This document shows positions 1 through 15,000 of a stretch of DNA of 64,000 nt, piece by piece. A model generated the notes under the pieces. The model did no database searches, was not told where the DNA came from, and worked only from the letters and a program-made list of their open reading frames with translations. A program made the position numbers and the translations under genes. The stretch is from contig JH720330.1 of the NCBI GenBank assembly GCA_000231825.2, positions 328,789 to 392,788 on the forward strand, read 5' to 3'. The stretch is from Tetrahymena elliotti 4EA. Lineage: Eukaryota; Ciliophora; Oligohymenophorea; Hymenostomatida; Tetrahymenidae. The first letter of the stretch is position 1. Each line of letters opens with the position of its first letter.

Positions 1-3000
1 TAATATTTATTGGATTTTTAGTACCATATATAGCTACACTTTAAATATTTACAGTAGCTCCACTATTTACATTCTTAAGATATAGAATGACATTTATCTA
101 TGTAGTTGCAGTATATTGATCAAATCCTGAAATAATGTATGAACTACTTGATGCTCTTTGACAATTTAGGGCACCAAACAAAGCATTTTGAGGTAATGTA
201 GGATCAATTAATGGGAAAGTAGTTAATGTATAACAAAGATTTTCTTAAGAATTGAGCTAGCTAGAAAGATTAATTTGAATATACCCTCCTCTTGGGATAG
301 TCTAAGGGGTATTAATTGTAAGTTTATACTGGCATACACTATTAATAGTTTAGTACCCCACCTAATACTAGAAATTTTTTGGATTTAAATCTGTAAATTA
401 CTTTAACCATTAATTTTAGGGATTGTGGAAATATTGAGTTAATTAGTTATTACAAATGTAAACATACCAGAAACCATAAGCAGTAGCATATAAATTAGAA
501 ATGAAATTGGTACCTAAACTCATAACAGACCATGCATTTGAAGAATAACTAGTTGGAGTAATCATAATTAGATATATTGTAGGGAATACTTCAACAATAC
601 AACCAGAGATAGTAATGGTTAATAATTAAGGTCTATTGATCGAATTAGGGTTGTTATTATCCCATTTTAATAGAATCCTTTAAGGTTAAGCAATATTATA
701 ATTAAATTAAACACTCAAATCCATAGTATTTTGTTAAACAAAGTTATTAATAGAATTCATCTAAAAATTAGCACTAGTCATATCTGTATGTACAGAGTCA
801 ACATAAGCATGATTTATAAACCAGAATTCTTCTTTGGTCAAGACACGCTAATCTATTTAGTTAATTTATATTGTAGATATTTTATATGACAGTGAAGTAT
901 GCTATGATAGAGGATTTTTTATCATAGGTATCTTAAATGTGTATTATGTTCCTGCAACTAAATCTTAACCTTACACAAGCATAATTCTAATATTTGCAAA
1001 GAAATTATTATGCTGACCGAAGTTAACAATAGAAAAACCTGTTGGGAAAACAGGATAAATTAAAAATGAATGTGCTTAGCCATTTATAAATTCATCTAAC
1101 CCATCTCTTGCATAAGTATTTTTAAGATCAAAATCTTCATAGTTTTATCCAGCAACTTAGAAGTAAATACTATCAATTTCAATTTAGAGGTAAGTTTCTG
1201 TAGTTTGGCTCAATGGGAAAGAAGGAGTAAAAGTTATTTCAGCTACATCATAATCTTGAGATGTAGTAGTTAAATGATTAATCTTTGCTTTCAAGAAACG
1301 ATTGGTTATTTTTGTGATAAATGTATCATATGAAGGATTGGTTGTTGTAATTGGGCTATAGCTTTACCATATAAATTCAGATCTAGTTGGGGTGGTTGGT
1401 ATATTAAAAGAAGCACCTTAAATTCTTCTTTCTCTAATATGTACGATATATGGAACTCCCTTTTATAAGACATCACGAGGAGCAGTTAAGACATAGTAAT
1501 ATGGAGATCCAATTGTATTTAATTAGCATTTAGAATAGAAAGGGAGTGCTTTTTAAAATTTAATTTTTCAGTTAGATTATTAATTAAAAATAAAAAAATT
1601 TTACCTAATTTATCATGAATAGAAATTTCAGGAACAAAGTAGCACATAAGCCATTAAGTAGGATCTGTTTAAATATAAGCATTTACTTATTAAGGAGGCA
1701 GCTTTATTTATAAAAAATCAGCATTTGTAATTGGATCAATATAAGTTGTTGTTTGTGTATAGCTTAATGTAATATCAAGGATAAATCTAAACCTTAATCT
1801 CCAAGTAGATTAAACAGCCTAATTAGAATATAACTATCTACTTTAGAGTTCATAATAATTTGGGATGTATTTTCCTTCTGTGAATCTATAATAGAAAAAT
1901 TTAAAATGGTTAGTACTAAATTGAGTAAAAGGAACTGTGTATGAGTTGAAAAATGCAACATTTCCATTTGATACATATGTCGAAACAGTATAAACAATAG
2001 AGGCGCTATTTGTAATCATTTCAACAAACATTTGATAGGGCTTAGTTACATCCCAATATGGGATATTATACCATGTAAGAATGTAGTTACTACCATTATA
2101 TCCTATAACACATTCTGCATATGAATAAATGAAGGTATTGGTATTTTGTCCTTAGCTTTAGATATAGCATTTTCTTATCTAAGTCACTCCACTAGTAAAT
2201 GAGTACACTAATTTAGTTATTTTCTATTGTTTCATAGCACTGTTTGTCATTTAATTCTTTAAAGTAAATCTCATAGTAATTGTTTATCCACTTGCATAAC
2301 TATAAGTTGGAACAACATCAATCTATTTTTAGAGAGATAAAATTAATTTTTTTACTGAATAAAAGTCTGAAAAGTACAAAATTAAAAGTTAAATTATTTC
2401 TAATCAATTTAAATAGAAGCATAACAAGTATTTATGAATACTTTTAGAAATTTTGGTTAGCTAAAATAATTAATTTTTTAAAAATTTTTGAGTTTTATCT
2501 TTTTAATATGACTTATTTGGAAAGTTTTAGCTGTATTTATTTTTAATTAAATTTAAAATAATTAATAAAATATAAATAAAAAAATATGCTATTAAGATAA
2601 ATTTAATTTTTACTAAGTTAGAGTTATTGATATCAATATAAATCTAAGCAGCAGTTCTAATATATTAAGACCATTATGCATTTTAAGAGAGGTCTAATGA
2701 ACCTACATTTGTTTATCTAAAACCATCTCCATCAAAATTCCAGTATTAACCCATATACAACTAATAATCTATTCTACCATTTGAATTCCAAGTATTCTAT
2801 TAGTAGGGATAAGGGTTTACAGCATTTTTTATTGAAATAGTAACAGAACTAGTAGCTGCTTAAAATCTAGGGGCAGAAATATAAGCTGAATTTGTTTTTC
2901 TATTGAACCATAAAAGAGTAAGCTATCCAACGGTATCAAAATAAGTAAGAGTATCAGGGTAGTTATCACCACCAATAAATCCATTGTAATAAATAAGCCT

Positions 3001-6000
3001 CATCTAAATAATTTTATTTTTAATATACTTTAAAAAAATTAAATTTAACTTACCTTTTGGCCAGCAGCGTTTGGAGAAGCTACAGTATCCCAAACTGGAT
3101 TATACCCTGTTGTACTTTAAGGCCAACTATTTATGACATTATTATCATATTAAACATTCTTTTAACCATATTAGTAATTATTAGGTGGCGTTAGTGGTTG
3201 CGTTCCTTTATATAATAGATATAATTTGAATTAAAAAAAAATAAGAATTTAAATTTACCAATATTTGCATTATTCCAAATCGAAGTATTAATACCATCAA
3301 TTAAAATCATTTCTCTAAGGAGTAAGAAGTATCTATTATATTCTATAGTTTATGACCCAGCCCAACCAATATAGAAGTTAAACTCTATATCCATGGCAGT
3401 GTACTAATTAGTTGAAGATGGTAATACCCAATCATCAAAAGCAAATGTTAAAATAGAGTTAGCAGGGAACTAATTAATTTCTTCAATTCTTACCATTAAG
3501 CCTTTATATGAAGAGTCTAATTTTATAATTTTAGGAATATTATTTTTAAAATATATTATTGTAACAAAATTTTACTGTCTATATCAAACACTTTGCATCT
3601 AGCTGAGTTAATTCTATTTGGATTTTATTCTAGAATAAGAGATATTTAACAAGGAATTGTTCCACCTTAAGAAGCACCTGGAATGTTAGAAACCGCCATT
3701 ATTGGGAATTTTAATTCTATATAAGCTCTTGGATAATCCATATCACAACCATACTTAAAAGTCATAGAAATTTAGAAAGAAGTTGGTTGATTGTGTATCT
3801 GATTTGTAAAATAAAAGTTGTTTAGCTTAAGTGCATCAGTTTAAACATCAGTAGAATGATCGATATATCTTATTTATTGTTGTTGGTCATTGTAAAAAAC
3901 TGTCTGTCTTTTTAAAATAATAAAAATTTGATAAATATATAATTAACGAAAAAATATTTGCAATTAGTTACGTAGATTATGCATTGTCAGAACATCTCAT
4001 CATACCATATTAATAAGAGCTTGGCTACTTATATAAGCCAATATGAGAATTTACATTTCTTAGTGAAATAATAATTTCTAAGAAAGCATTTTAATTCCAT
4101 GGTCTATAATTAGATTGATTTATTGTGAATCCTGTTCCAAAAAATCCTATATTCCTTGTTTCTATTTCTCTAATTTTTAAGATGATGTTTCATTCACAAA
4201 TATATTATTGAAAAAATACCTATATCTCTTTAGAATAGTGGTATCATGCTCTCTTACTTTAACTGTCATATCGCAACCATAGCCAGGTTTAGAACATCCA
4301 TCAAAGTTATAAAAACTTGAAAATAAAAAATAATCAAAGTTTTTTAATAATTAAATTTATTTTACTTAGAGGATTGATACCATATTTTTTAAGTAAGATA
4401 TTTAACATAATATCTTAGCTCATAATAATCCTTCACAAATTGTTTAACCTTAAATCCATAAAAATAAGACATTGAAGGTGCAATTCTAATTCTTCCAGCA
4501 TCATACTCATCAAAGTTAAAATCTGTTTAAGTGTAAGTATCTTAAATCTCAACCTTATAATCAGAATCTGATTCAAAATCATAGTAAAATTTAACTGTAT
4601 AATCAATCACTCTATTGGCTGCTCCAGATGGGTTTGTCATATAAAAGTAAATATTTATAAAATTAGGAGTTTAGAATTATGTAAACAAATTATTGACTAC
4701 TAAAATCCAATAATTTGGATTTCTATTATCCACATAGCACCATAAAACATACTAAAATTGTTTTTCTACTCTAGCTGTACAACCTAAATAAATAAACAAG
4801 ATAAAATAATTAATCATATCTCAATTGATTTAATGAAAAAATTTTTAACATCATTAAAAATGATTTCTTTCTTTTATTATAATATTAAATTAGGGATGGT
4901 AAGTTTTTTAATTTAAGAATTTCATTCAAGATTAATACTTTTTTTAAATTTTTGATTGAAAAAATTATTTTTACCCACATTTATGAGATACCCTCATTAT
5001 AATTTATTAATTAATAAAAGAAAATAAAATTCTATCAGTCAAAATATAAGTTTAAATAAGAAATTTTCTAAGAACTTAATTTATAAAAGTACTTTGTGTT
5101 ATTCCTGTGACCTAAGATCTTGGTAACCATACTTCCAATCTACCTCCATCTCTAGTTTCTTTCCAAAGGAATCCTCTTAATCCTACTTGAATAGCAAAAA
5201 TACCTTTATCTTAAGGATACTAATCATAGTAAAAGAAATGCAACACCTAAAAACCATTTGTCTTAATTGGCTAGAAATTAGCATTAGGAATAGGAGCTGA
5301 AGTTTATTATTGCATTAATTATCCATTTTAGTAAGCATAGACATAGTAAAAATAATCTGAAGCTGTCTAAGATTTCCATTATTCAAAATAAAGATTTTTA
5401 CCTGCTCCTATAACAGCATTTGTAGTTGCGCTACTTATTCTCTAACAAATTAAAACCTTAGAGTGCAAATTATAAAATTTATTGTATCCACTATTCCATA
5501 AACCATAATCTGAGCATAATTCAGCTGTCATTAAAGGCCCAATATCAGCATGCCTGAAATAAAGATAAGGCTAATTTAAATTTTTTATATTCTGAACTTA
5601 CAGATCATAATAGCCAACAAATAACTCTGTAGTTTCACTTCCTATGTAGAATACAGATGGGTCATGACTAATGTTTAAATCATTCGTGGCTGTGTTTGGA
5701 GTTATTGTAAATGTATAATCAGTTTTAATTCTAGAATTAAATGAATCTCCATTAGTGCCATACCACTCATATATAGAAGGTCTAATAATTCTAAAAGATA
5801 GATATCTTGTTGCAGCATTTGTTGAGCCTATAATTATTTCTGGAACTGAACAACGAACTGTAGATCCTAATTTTATAAATTTTAAATTATTTAATATTTT
5901 ACTATACAATGTATTTTTAACATAATTAACAATTATTCATAAAAAAATTTAATTTTTACTAAAACTCAAATTTTATTTTATTATCAAACACTAGAATTAT

Positions 6001-9000
6001 TAAATTTTTCTAATTAAAAATGAAGAATATAAGGTAACTAAAAATAAAATCTTAAACAAAATAGCAATTCCAATTTCAAAATTATTTACCAGTAGCTGCT
6101 GAGAAATAAAAAAGTACTACAGGATCATAGACATTACCTGAAACCGTTTTCCTAATTCTTCTTATGCAGTTACTTTATTAAAATGCTCCTCCATTAATTG
6201 AACAAAGACAATTAATTGGTTATAGAGTATATTATGTATTATAAATTGGATTATCTACCCAATCAGAACCTTTAAAGACCATGATTAAAATTCTATTTAC
6301 ACCTACATCTAATCCAACATCTTCAAATAAACCAGTTATAGTAAAATCAACTTCTGAAATTGAATTTAATGTACTAGATAATTAATTAACACTCAGACTT
6401 GTGCCAACTTAAAAGTTATGGACATATTCATCATCAACACAAAAGAATTCACAGCCCGAATTCCATTTACAAGTATTTCCATAATATCCATTTATTACAC
6501 TATCTGTTTCATATGCTCTCATATGTACCCACCAAAAGTTTCTATCTAATCTGATTAAAGTATTTGAAAATGTTATCTAAAAGGTCCATACTTCTCCAGC
6601 TGGATCTAATATTATTAAATATTTTATTTAACTTTTTGTCACTAAAGGTTTTATAAAAATTACTTGTAGGCATACAACCATAAGCTGTAATAGAAAAGCA
6701 ATAACTCCAAAGCAAATACCCTTTGGATTGTGACAGACCCCATCCTTAACAATTTGGATCTGGAGGGTTACCATTTCTTGACCATAAGACTGATATTGGG
6801 GTTCCCACAAATAAATCTTGTAAGCCAAACATACCTAGTTAAATGCATTAAGTGAAAACGCAGTTCCAATTATTATAAGTGAAAACACCACAACCCTTTT
6901 TTTAGATTTTAAATAATATTTAAAAATAAAACAATAAGTTTTACTAGTGAGGGTTATTTTATTTGTAAAAGTAAAAATATCAAAATTTTTAATAAAATTT
7001 TATTTTAAAAATAATTTTAGAATTATAAATTTTAAAATAAATATCCTTTCCTATGAATTCATTTCATAAATTTAGTATTTTCTAAAGAAAAAATATTTTG
7101 CTCAATTCATTAACAACATTTTTTGAGAAATAACTTTCACAATTATATTAAAATTATTAATAAGAATTGGACACATTTAGAATCGAATAATATAGATTTA
7201 AAAAATAATTACCATAACAGGGACAAAGACATCAAAATTGATAACAGTGTCTGATCCAACCCATTTGAAATAATTAACAGTCATTCTTTAGAATTTAGTA
7301 TCACACATCCATTGAGTATATAAAGTTGGTGTATCTCTTGAATTCATATGTCCATTTTATCCAGTATTATAAGCCTCCATATTTGCATAATTATTTACTG
7401 CTATAACATATGACCCAGGTATATATTAAACTATAGGAACTGCATATACTACTATTTGTACTTACATGCTAAATAGAATTCTAACGTACTCTTGTTACAC
7501 TATTGTATCCCAATTAGTAATCATAAATTAATAATTTTCATTTCCTACCCAATTAGGATTAGGCATTACATTACAAAAAGGTTCTTCACCTAATTTTCTT
7601 GGATCTGACATTCTTAAACCTTCTATAACATAACATGAATAAGGTCTTTAGTTGGTACTTTAGGTATAAGCATTGGGAAAAGCTAAAGTTAAAACAGCTG
7701 AAAAAGTTGTTCCTCCAATAAGGCTATTGTTCATTATATCAGATAATTTTACAGCTAATACTAGCCAATTTTAAGTATTGTGGTGCCATATTTTATAATC
7801 CCAACCATTATTATATTGAGTTATTCCTACTGTGTTTAATAAAGCTACGTATTCATTTGTTTGGCCAACAGTAGAACTACATTAAGCATTACCTGAAGCA
7901 TATTCGCAAATATAATGAGTAATAGTCTCAAATCTAGCATACCATTTTGCAGGAGCATAGTTTACATCACCACATGTAGTATAAGCTATCATGGGCTCTC
8001 TGTAGTGTTTGCATTTAAAATATCCCATTTAATACCTATTTATTGTTAATTGTAATATTTCTTAATTCAATAGTTTAATATTATATACTCTACTTATTAA
8101 TCCAAATTTTTTTTGTGAAGATTAAATGAAAAAATTTATCTTTTACCTTTATGTTTGCCCATTGGTGAAATCATAGTAAAGATAATATTTTTTTATATAA
8201 ATATTTTAAGCTGGATTTAATTGCCAAATATATTATTCAAAGATAAACATATCACTAACATTAAATTGAAAATCTACTTAACAAAGTTCTTCATAACTTG
8301 TATCCCAAACAGGCCTTCCTATTTACCAAAAAAAATTTATTTATCAATATTTATTACTTTATAAATACTTTATATCACAACTTCAAGTATGACAGAAGTT
8401 TAAGTTCCAGGAATACAGTAATTTGAGAAAGTTATTTAGTTTCCACCCATGTAAGCTGGACGAGAAGGGAACATGTTAGTGTTTTAAACAAAGTTACAGT
8501 TATTCTAAGTATTAGCGCAAGTAGCAGGATCACAGCTACCTTAGCAAAAATAGTAGGATGGACCCCACCATCTATATATTTAATAAAATATGTTTAAGTA
8601 AGTTTAAAAAACAAATATTTTGTAGTTAAGCAAATTAAAAAAATTACTATTAGAAAACTAAACTTCCCATAAATTAGTTTCCATAAGGCTAATTAAATGT
8701 TGCACTTCCTCCCCAAGCTTCAACTGTAAATTCCAGTAATTGATTTAAACCTCCAAAAAGAAAACCAAATTGTTCATTTGTTCCCACTTAATAATTGAAA
8801 TCAAAAACATGAATACGTATTGGAGTACTCCATCCAGTAGGATCTCCGTTTTCAATAATGCATCTTACTGGATTTCTTTGGCCTCCAGAAATTCCTCTTG
8901 TGCATGGATAAGAAGAACCACTGTCTAAATTCCAAAATGTAACACCACTTATAGGCATTTATCTAGCATCTTCATCTAATAGAACAAAATTAAAAGTTAA

Positions 9001-12000
9001 TCCTATTATATCAGGTCTAGCAAATCTTAACCACCACCATATTGCTACAGGGTGGTTTGCAACTATTGTTGATTAATTTGCAGGGCCACCAGCTTCTATA
9101 CCTCTAAAAGGACAAACTATACCATTGTTAGTATTATAGAATATAGGAAATGGAGTAGTATAGCCATAGTAAGCTAATCCTGCAAAAACTGTGATCTCAT
9201 ATAACCATTGATATTAACCTGAATTATGATTATTGTTATAGCTGAAACCATCTTAAGTTATATCATTAGTATTGTATGCAGTAATGTAAACAAACAAAAT
9301 TCCATTAGCAGCTATTGGTGTTTGGAAGAATAATCTAATTTTATTATTAACACTATCATTAGTGCATTTTACTCTATCATTATTAACATAACAAATCAGT
9401 TTGTCTTGAACGTAATCTTCATATTCAACTGGTGTAGGTATCTCAACATCCGTTCCATAGATGAAATCAAAAATATGATAATTACTACTTCCATATAGAG
9501 ATGCAAAAGCTACAGGAACTATGACATCCATTCTTATAGGAGCTCTTTGAGTTTTAAAGCAAGGTTCAAATTCATCCATATACCTAAATTATTCATTATT
9601 TATATTTTTTAGAATTTTTTAACTAAAAATAGCAAATCTTATCTTAAATTGTCATCGTAAAATTAAATGCTCTTTAATTTAAACTCTAAATATTTAAATA
9701 TTTAAAATTATTTACCTGTGATATTCATAATCGAATTTTATATTTTGCTCATTTTACCAAGTATTATCCCAATTTACAGGAGAATCTGGGAATGCACCTG
9801 GTTATGTTCCTGTACCACTAAAGCAAGCATATTATTCTGTAGCGGGGTTTAAAACAACCGGAGGATTTGCAAACCATGGAGCTATCTATGCGTCAGAACT
9901 TCTTGACCAAGAGTAGAATTCTATGCTAAATGTATTATATGCTGGATTAAGTGTTGCTGTAGAAGGAACATAAAATGCTTCCATATGAGACTCAACTACA
10001 AGTCTTTGGGTATTAGTTTATCCATATTTTACATATGTATCCTAATTAATTTTTAAAGAATTTAACTTTGATTTATTAAATGTTTTAATTACCTTGAATG
10101 CTACATAAATCCAAATTATTATACTTCCAGTTGAGCTATCAAAATAGCACTTGTTGATCTATATTTAAGAGAGTGGACCTTCATTACACATATTTTTTCT
10201 CTATGATACCAATTACCATCCAATGGTAGAAGGGAAAACAATAGCAACTATATCAATATTATACCAGTAAGGTGCAGTTACCTATTTTGTATATAAAATT
10301 AAATTAAAATTTTTAATTTAAATATTTTTTTGAAGTATCTTGTTTTGTAATTTTTTTATAAAAACTAATTAAGATTTTTTGGAAATTCTTACAAAAAACT
10401 GTAAATCTAGCTACTGATTAGAATGGAAAAACTGAGCCTCTCCTTTAAATTTCATATCAAATGTAACTGATGAAACTCTCTAGGGCTAAATGTCTGGATA
10501 GCTATCTTAATATATAATTTTTTCACTCCAAAGATTTCTAACATAAGAAGCATATCCAACAATTGTTCTTTTTGATGAATCTTAATCTCTATAAGGAGTT
10601 GTATACCAAACTTAACCGACAGTTGTAACTACCAAAGGAGCTTACATGAAATTTGTGGGATTTGGCCATACAATCATGCTTTTAAGGTTTGGAAGAATAG
10701 CACAGTTATTAGGCAGCGAACCAGTTAAAACATATGCACAACTTTTAATATGGAGATAATTAGGATCTATAGTTTCAAAACTAAATCTCAAAATATAAGC
10801 ATCGTCATCATCATACACTAGATTTTAAGTATTTCTCACTCTAAATTTAAAATCTGTATTAGTGTTACAGACAGTTGTAGTAACAGGACCTATATTAAAA
10901 TCACCATTTACTCCAGTTAAAACTTAGGGATCTAAATTTTTTTGTAAAAAGGTTAATAAATTATCTCAAAAAATATAAATATATTACTCCAAAAATGAAT
11001 GTAAAAAGCATTTTCTACAAGATCCCAAAATAAGATTTCATTAGCATTCTAATAATTTCTTCTAATGTAGACAGTTGCTGGTATAGAATAGTGGTTTGAT
11101 GGAACACTTGGATTCATAATATTGAAAGCTATAGTCATTTAATCATTAGGGTTTAGATTAGTCAGTACTCCGTTTGACTTAAAGTTACTGCATAAAAATT
11201 TAAGAGGAATACCTTTTAATTGAAGACCTCTTGCTAAGCGACATTCAATAGTTGGATTTGGATATGTTGCTGACATATTAATAATATCAGAAGGTACAAT
11301 ATCCATATCATTTAAATTTAATCCTCCATCATCTGCAAATAAATTATATTACAGATCTAATGAGGCAGTTGGAATCTCAATAACTAAAGTATCATCACTT
11401 CTAATAACTTAATTAGCTTAAAAGATAACTATGAATAAATTCATTTCAGTCTACAAAGTGATATAACTTGTGAATTTTAAGTAAGCAAAAGGACTACCAT
11501 AAACTTAATAATATAAATGTTGATGTAAAGTGTAATCACTATCACTTGAAGGTTAGCTAGGAGCCATAGAAACATCAATCTTTTTTTTTATAAGAATTAT
11601 GAGATTTATTATATCTGAAAAATTAATTTACTTTGTAAGGTAATCCTGAGTTTGGGAAAATTAAGCCTTCATCTTACCCATTACCATTTATAGTTGTTAT
11701 TAAAAAGAGATAATCAACAGTTGATACTAAATCGCTATTAGGAATCATTTAAAATTGATAATATATTTAATTTGGCCCATTGTTTATTAATTGGATAGAT
11801 TCCATTTTACATCCATAATTTTCTCCAGTCTAGACTACTTAAATATTACAGACGTATTGACTTGTAGACTAGTATTAGAAAGGATTACCTCTATTATCAT
11901 TGAATGATAATTATGAATATTAGTAAAACATTAGTCTAATTCTACCTTAATTAGCAAAAATATTTTATCCTACTTAAAACTTGAAATTTAAAGGACTCTT

Positions 12001-15000
12001 TATTTAAAAAAAATTTAATTTGCATTAAATTTGAAAAAAGGAAAAAATTACTGTTGCTGATACTCTTAATGCCTAGGTTTCAATATGAAGAAGATCAACA
12101 TCTTCTATTTATTTTGTTTAGAAATTGTTAATTGAAAATCCACTATTAGGTATGCCTAGAGTTTTGTCAATGATTTCACCTGTATTATAAATATTCTGAT
12201 ATTCATGAGTACCATAAGTAATAACATCTAAATCACCAATATATCCTGCATTTCCATCAGTAGGCAAATCGATTATTCCTGAAATTTTTATATTTGTAAG
12301 CGGATTTACACTCTAAAATCCATATATAACCCATGTATTTGTATCCTATACAAGACAACCTACATTACCATAATTACCAGATGCTTGCTAGAGACCTGAA
12401 CCTATAGTTATAGAGCTTCTACAGTGAGATTTAATAGATGGAATTCTAGCAGGGAATCTGATTTATATAGCTCCAGTAGAAGGAATGAAATTTTAAACAG
12501 TAAAATTAAAATTAACCTCAACTCTTGCTCTACTTTTAACTAATTTCATTGGAGAATCTAATTAAACTAAAGAAGCTGTAGTAATTTAACCAATTAATTA
12601 TAGCCATTGTGAAGGAGTAATTTAATTAGTAACGTATCCTACAAATAATCTATTTTGCCAAACATAAGATTTATAAGTTGTAGTAACTTATGGCACACTT
12701 AGAGGTAATAGTTAAACTATTATTTCATTAAAAAAGTTTTTTTAATATTTAAAAAAAAAATAATTTACTAAAAACGTCATTGCTAGCATACATAGTATTA
12801 GCTGCTAAATTTGTATTTATGTTCATCACTACCCAATTAATTTGAGGGAAAGTTAAACACCATTCATAAAAAGTTGAGCAAGTAGACATTTTCCAATCTG
12901 GTTGCAACATAGGTTTATTTGGTAGTTCTACAATATAATAATCACCAGAAACAAAAGGAGTTATATCATAAAATACTTAATTAATCATTGATTTATATGT
13001 CTTTTTAACCATGGAACCTGTTTCCCATACTTAATTGTTAACTTATGAGCTGAAGGGATGGACACAATCATGGAGGGTAGGATCATCTCTTATATCTATA
13101 AAAACATTGTAATCATCATAATGAATGTAATTTAATAGGCCTGTTGTAGTACTTTATTTATAAATATTGATTGCAATATTTGCATCCATTACTTGCAAGG
13201 TAGCTTAATTTGGTTCATTAAAATTAGGTGGATTAAAAACTTTTGCAATCCACATTTAAATTTCGGTAAATGCTGGTAAAGCTGCAAAATTAATAATTTC
13301 AACTATTGCTGGATTACCAATAGCTTAAGCCTTAATTAAACGGCATCTCCAAGTATTGATCAAACCAATATCCCCTGTTCCTAATTGAACAAATCTACAA
13401 CCAACATCATCTCCAGTATTTTAGTATCCTCCTAATGAAAGGTCAAACATGGGATTTCCCATAGGATCAATTGTTGGGAATTCAATTTAAATTCTACCAC
13501 CTTAGATATAAGCTGGTACTGGCTATGTTGTCTTGAAGTTTACATAAAACATATTAGCTCTGTTTTAATTTCTAATAACACTTTTTATATAAATAAACTA
13601 AAATTTAGGAGCTTTAATAAACATCCATCTAGTTGCTTGATTTAAAACACCATTTTAATCAGACATTTCTATATGTATTGGGTAAAATCCTTCAGTATTT
13701 GGATGTACAATGCCATCTATAGGAGATACATATTCAGTTGAGATAGACAATCTATTATTCTTATTCAAAAGATTGACAGTGTTAGAAGTCATATCTATTA
13801 TTACAGTCATTGGATTTATACTATAATTACACTAAAATCTAGCTTCGTTTACCATACATATAAGAGAGTCAACACCGTAACTTCTAGGAGTAGAGAAATT
13901 GTTATCGAATGCAACCTAAATTATTTTAAAATGAGAAATTTATTAAATGTAAAATTTTTAATTTACCTTAATGTATTTGAGAGCTGAAAGATTGTTTGTT
14001 GCAAAATTTATGATAACAGGTCCAATATAGTTTTTTTCTCTTTTTTCTTACCTTACAGGCTCATTTAAAACTTTGAATTTAACTTAAGAGTCTTAGTTAT
14101 TTGTAGAAATATTAGGTGTATTGTCAAGGATAGCATAGGTTGAGTCAATTAAATCTGAATTTGTTGGTCCAAAAAATGTTTCTATATCAACAGAAGGATT
14201 AAGAACTGAGCCACCTTAGTTGAGTAATCTAAAATGAATTTCAATTTATGTTCCAGCAGGTACTTTTTCGAAATGAGTTACTGAGAAGACTTAAGAGTTT
14301 GGTACCAAACATTAAATAGGAGTTTAATCATAAGGTTATAAGCCTGAAATGATTTTACAATAATTAATATGTCTCTAATTTTACTAAACTTAGGTTTATA
14401 TATTTTTGAAGGTGAATTTTATTTGAGAATCTCTTGGCATGTCAGTCACAGTAGTAAATTTAATATAAAATTCATGTTCTTCATTTTTTCTAATTACTGT
14501 ATTGATATCATTCTATACGCTTGCCTAGGGTACTACATCAAATATTTTAGTAATTATAACAGCCGATGCTATTTTCACATTAAAAGTATGCTTGTTAACT
14601 ACTCTACCATCTTTCATAGCTCTAACTTTAAAAATAAAAACACCCGAATAGCCAGGATTTCTTATTATTTAGTTTATGTTTGTTACTATTTATTAATTAA
14701 GAGGTGTATTTGGGTATACAATAAAGTATTGCACATTCTTCTTAAAAGTAATGCAAATATTACTATCACAGTCAGCAGCTAGAACTTATTAAGTACCAAT
14801 ATCATAAAAACCAGTTTGATCTATTTCATAAATTAGATAATCAGGGTCTAAAACAGCTGTAGACCATTAAAATCTCAAATTAGTTAGTTAATTTACAAAT
14901 GGAGGGACTAAAGTAGTTGCAATATTAGGATTAAAACTATAATTTATAAATGATTGAGGTAGAACCACAAAACTCACTTATTTATAATACAGTTCAACTA

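Noticed and set aside
14369..14782. 137-codon plus-strand ORF
   Set aside because: The minus strand here is in-frame coding sequence of the giant gene with a module-like translation; the plus-strand product is a shadow rich in Tyr, Ser and Ile.
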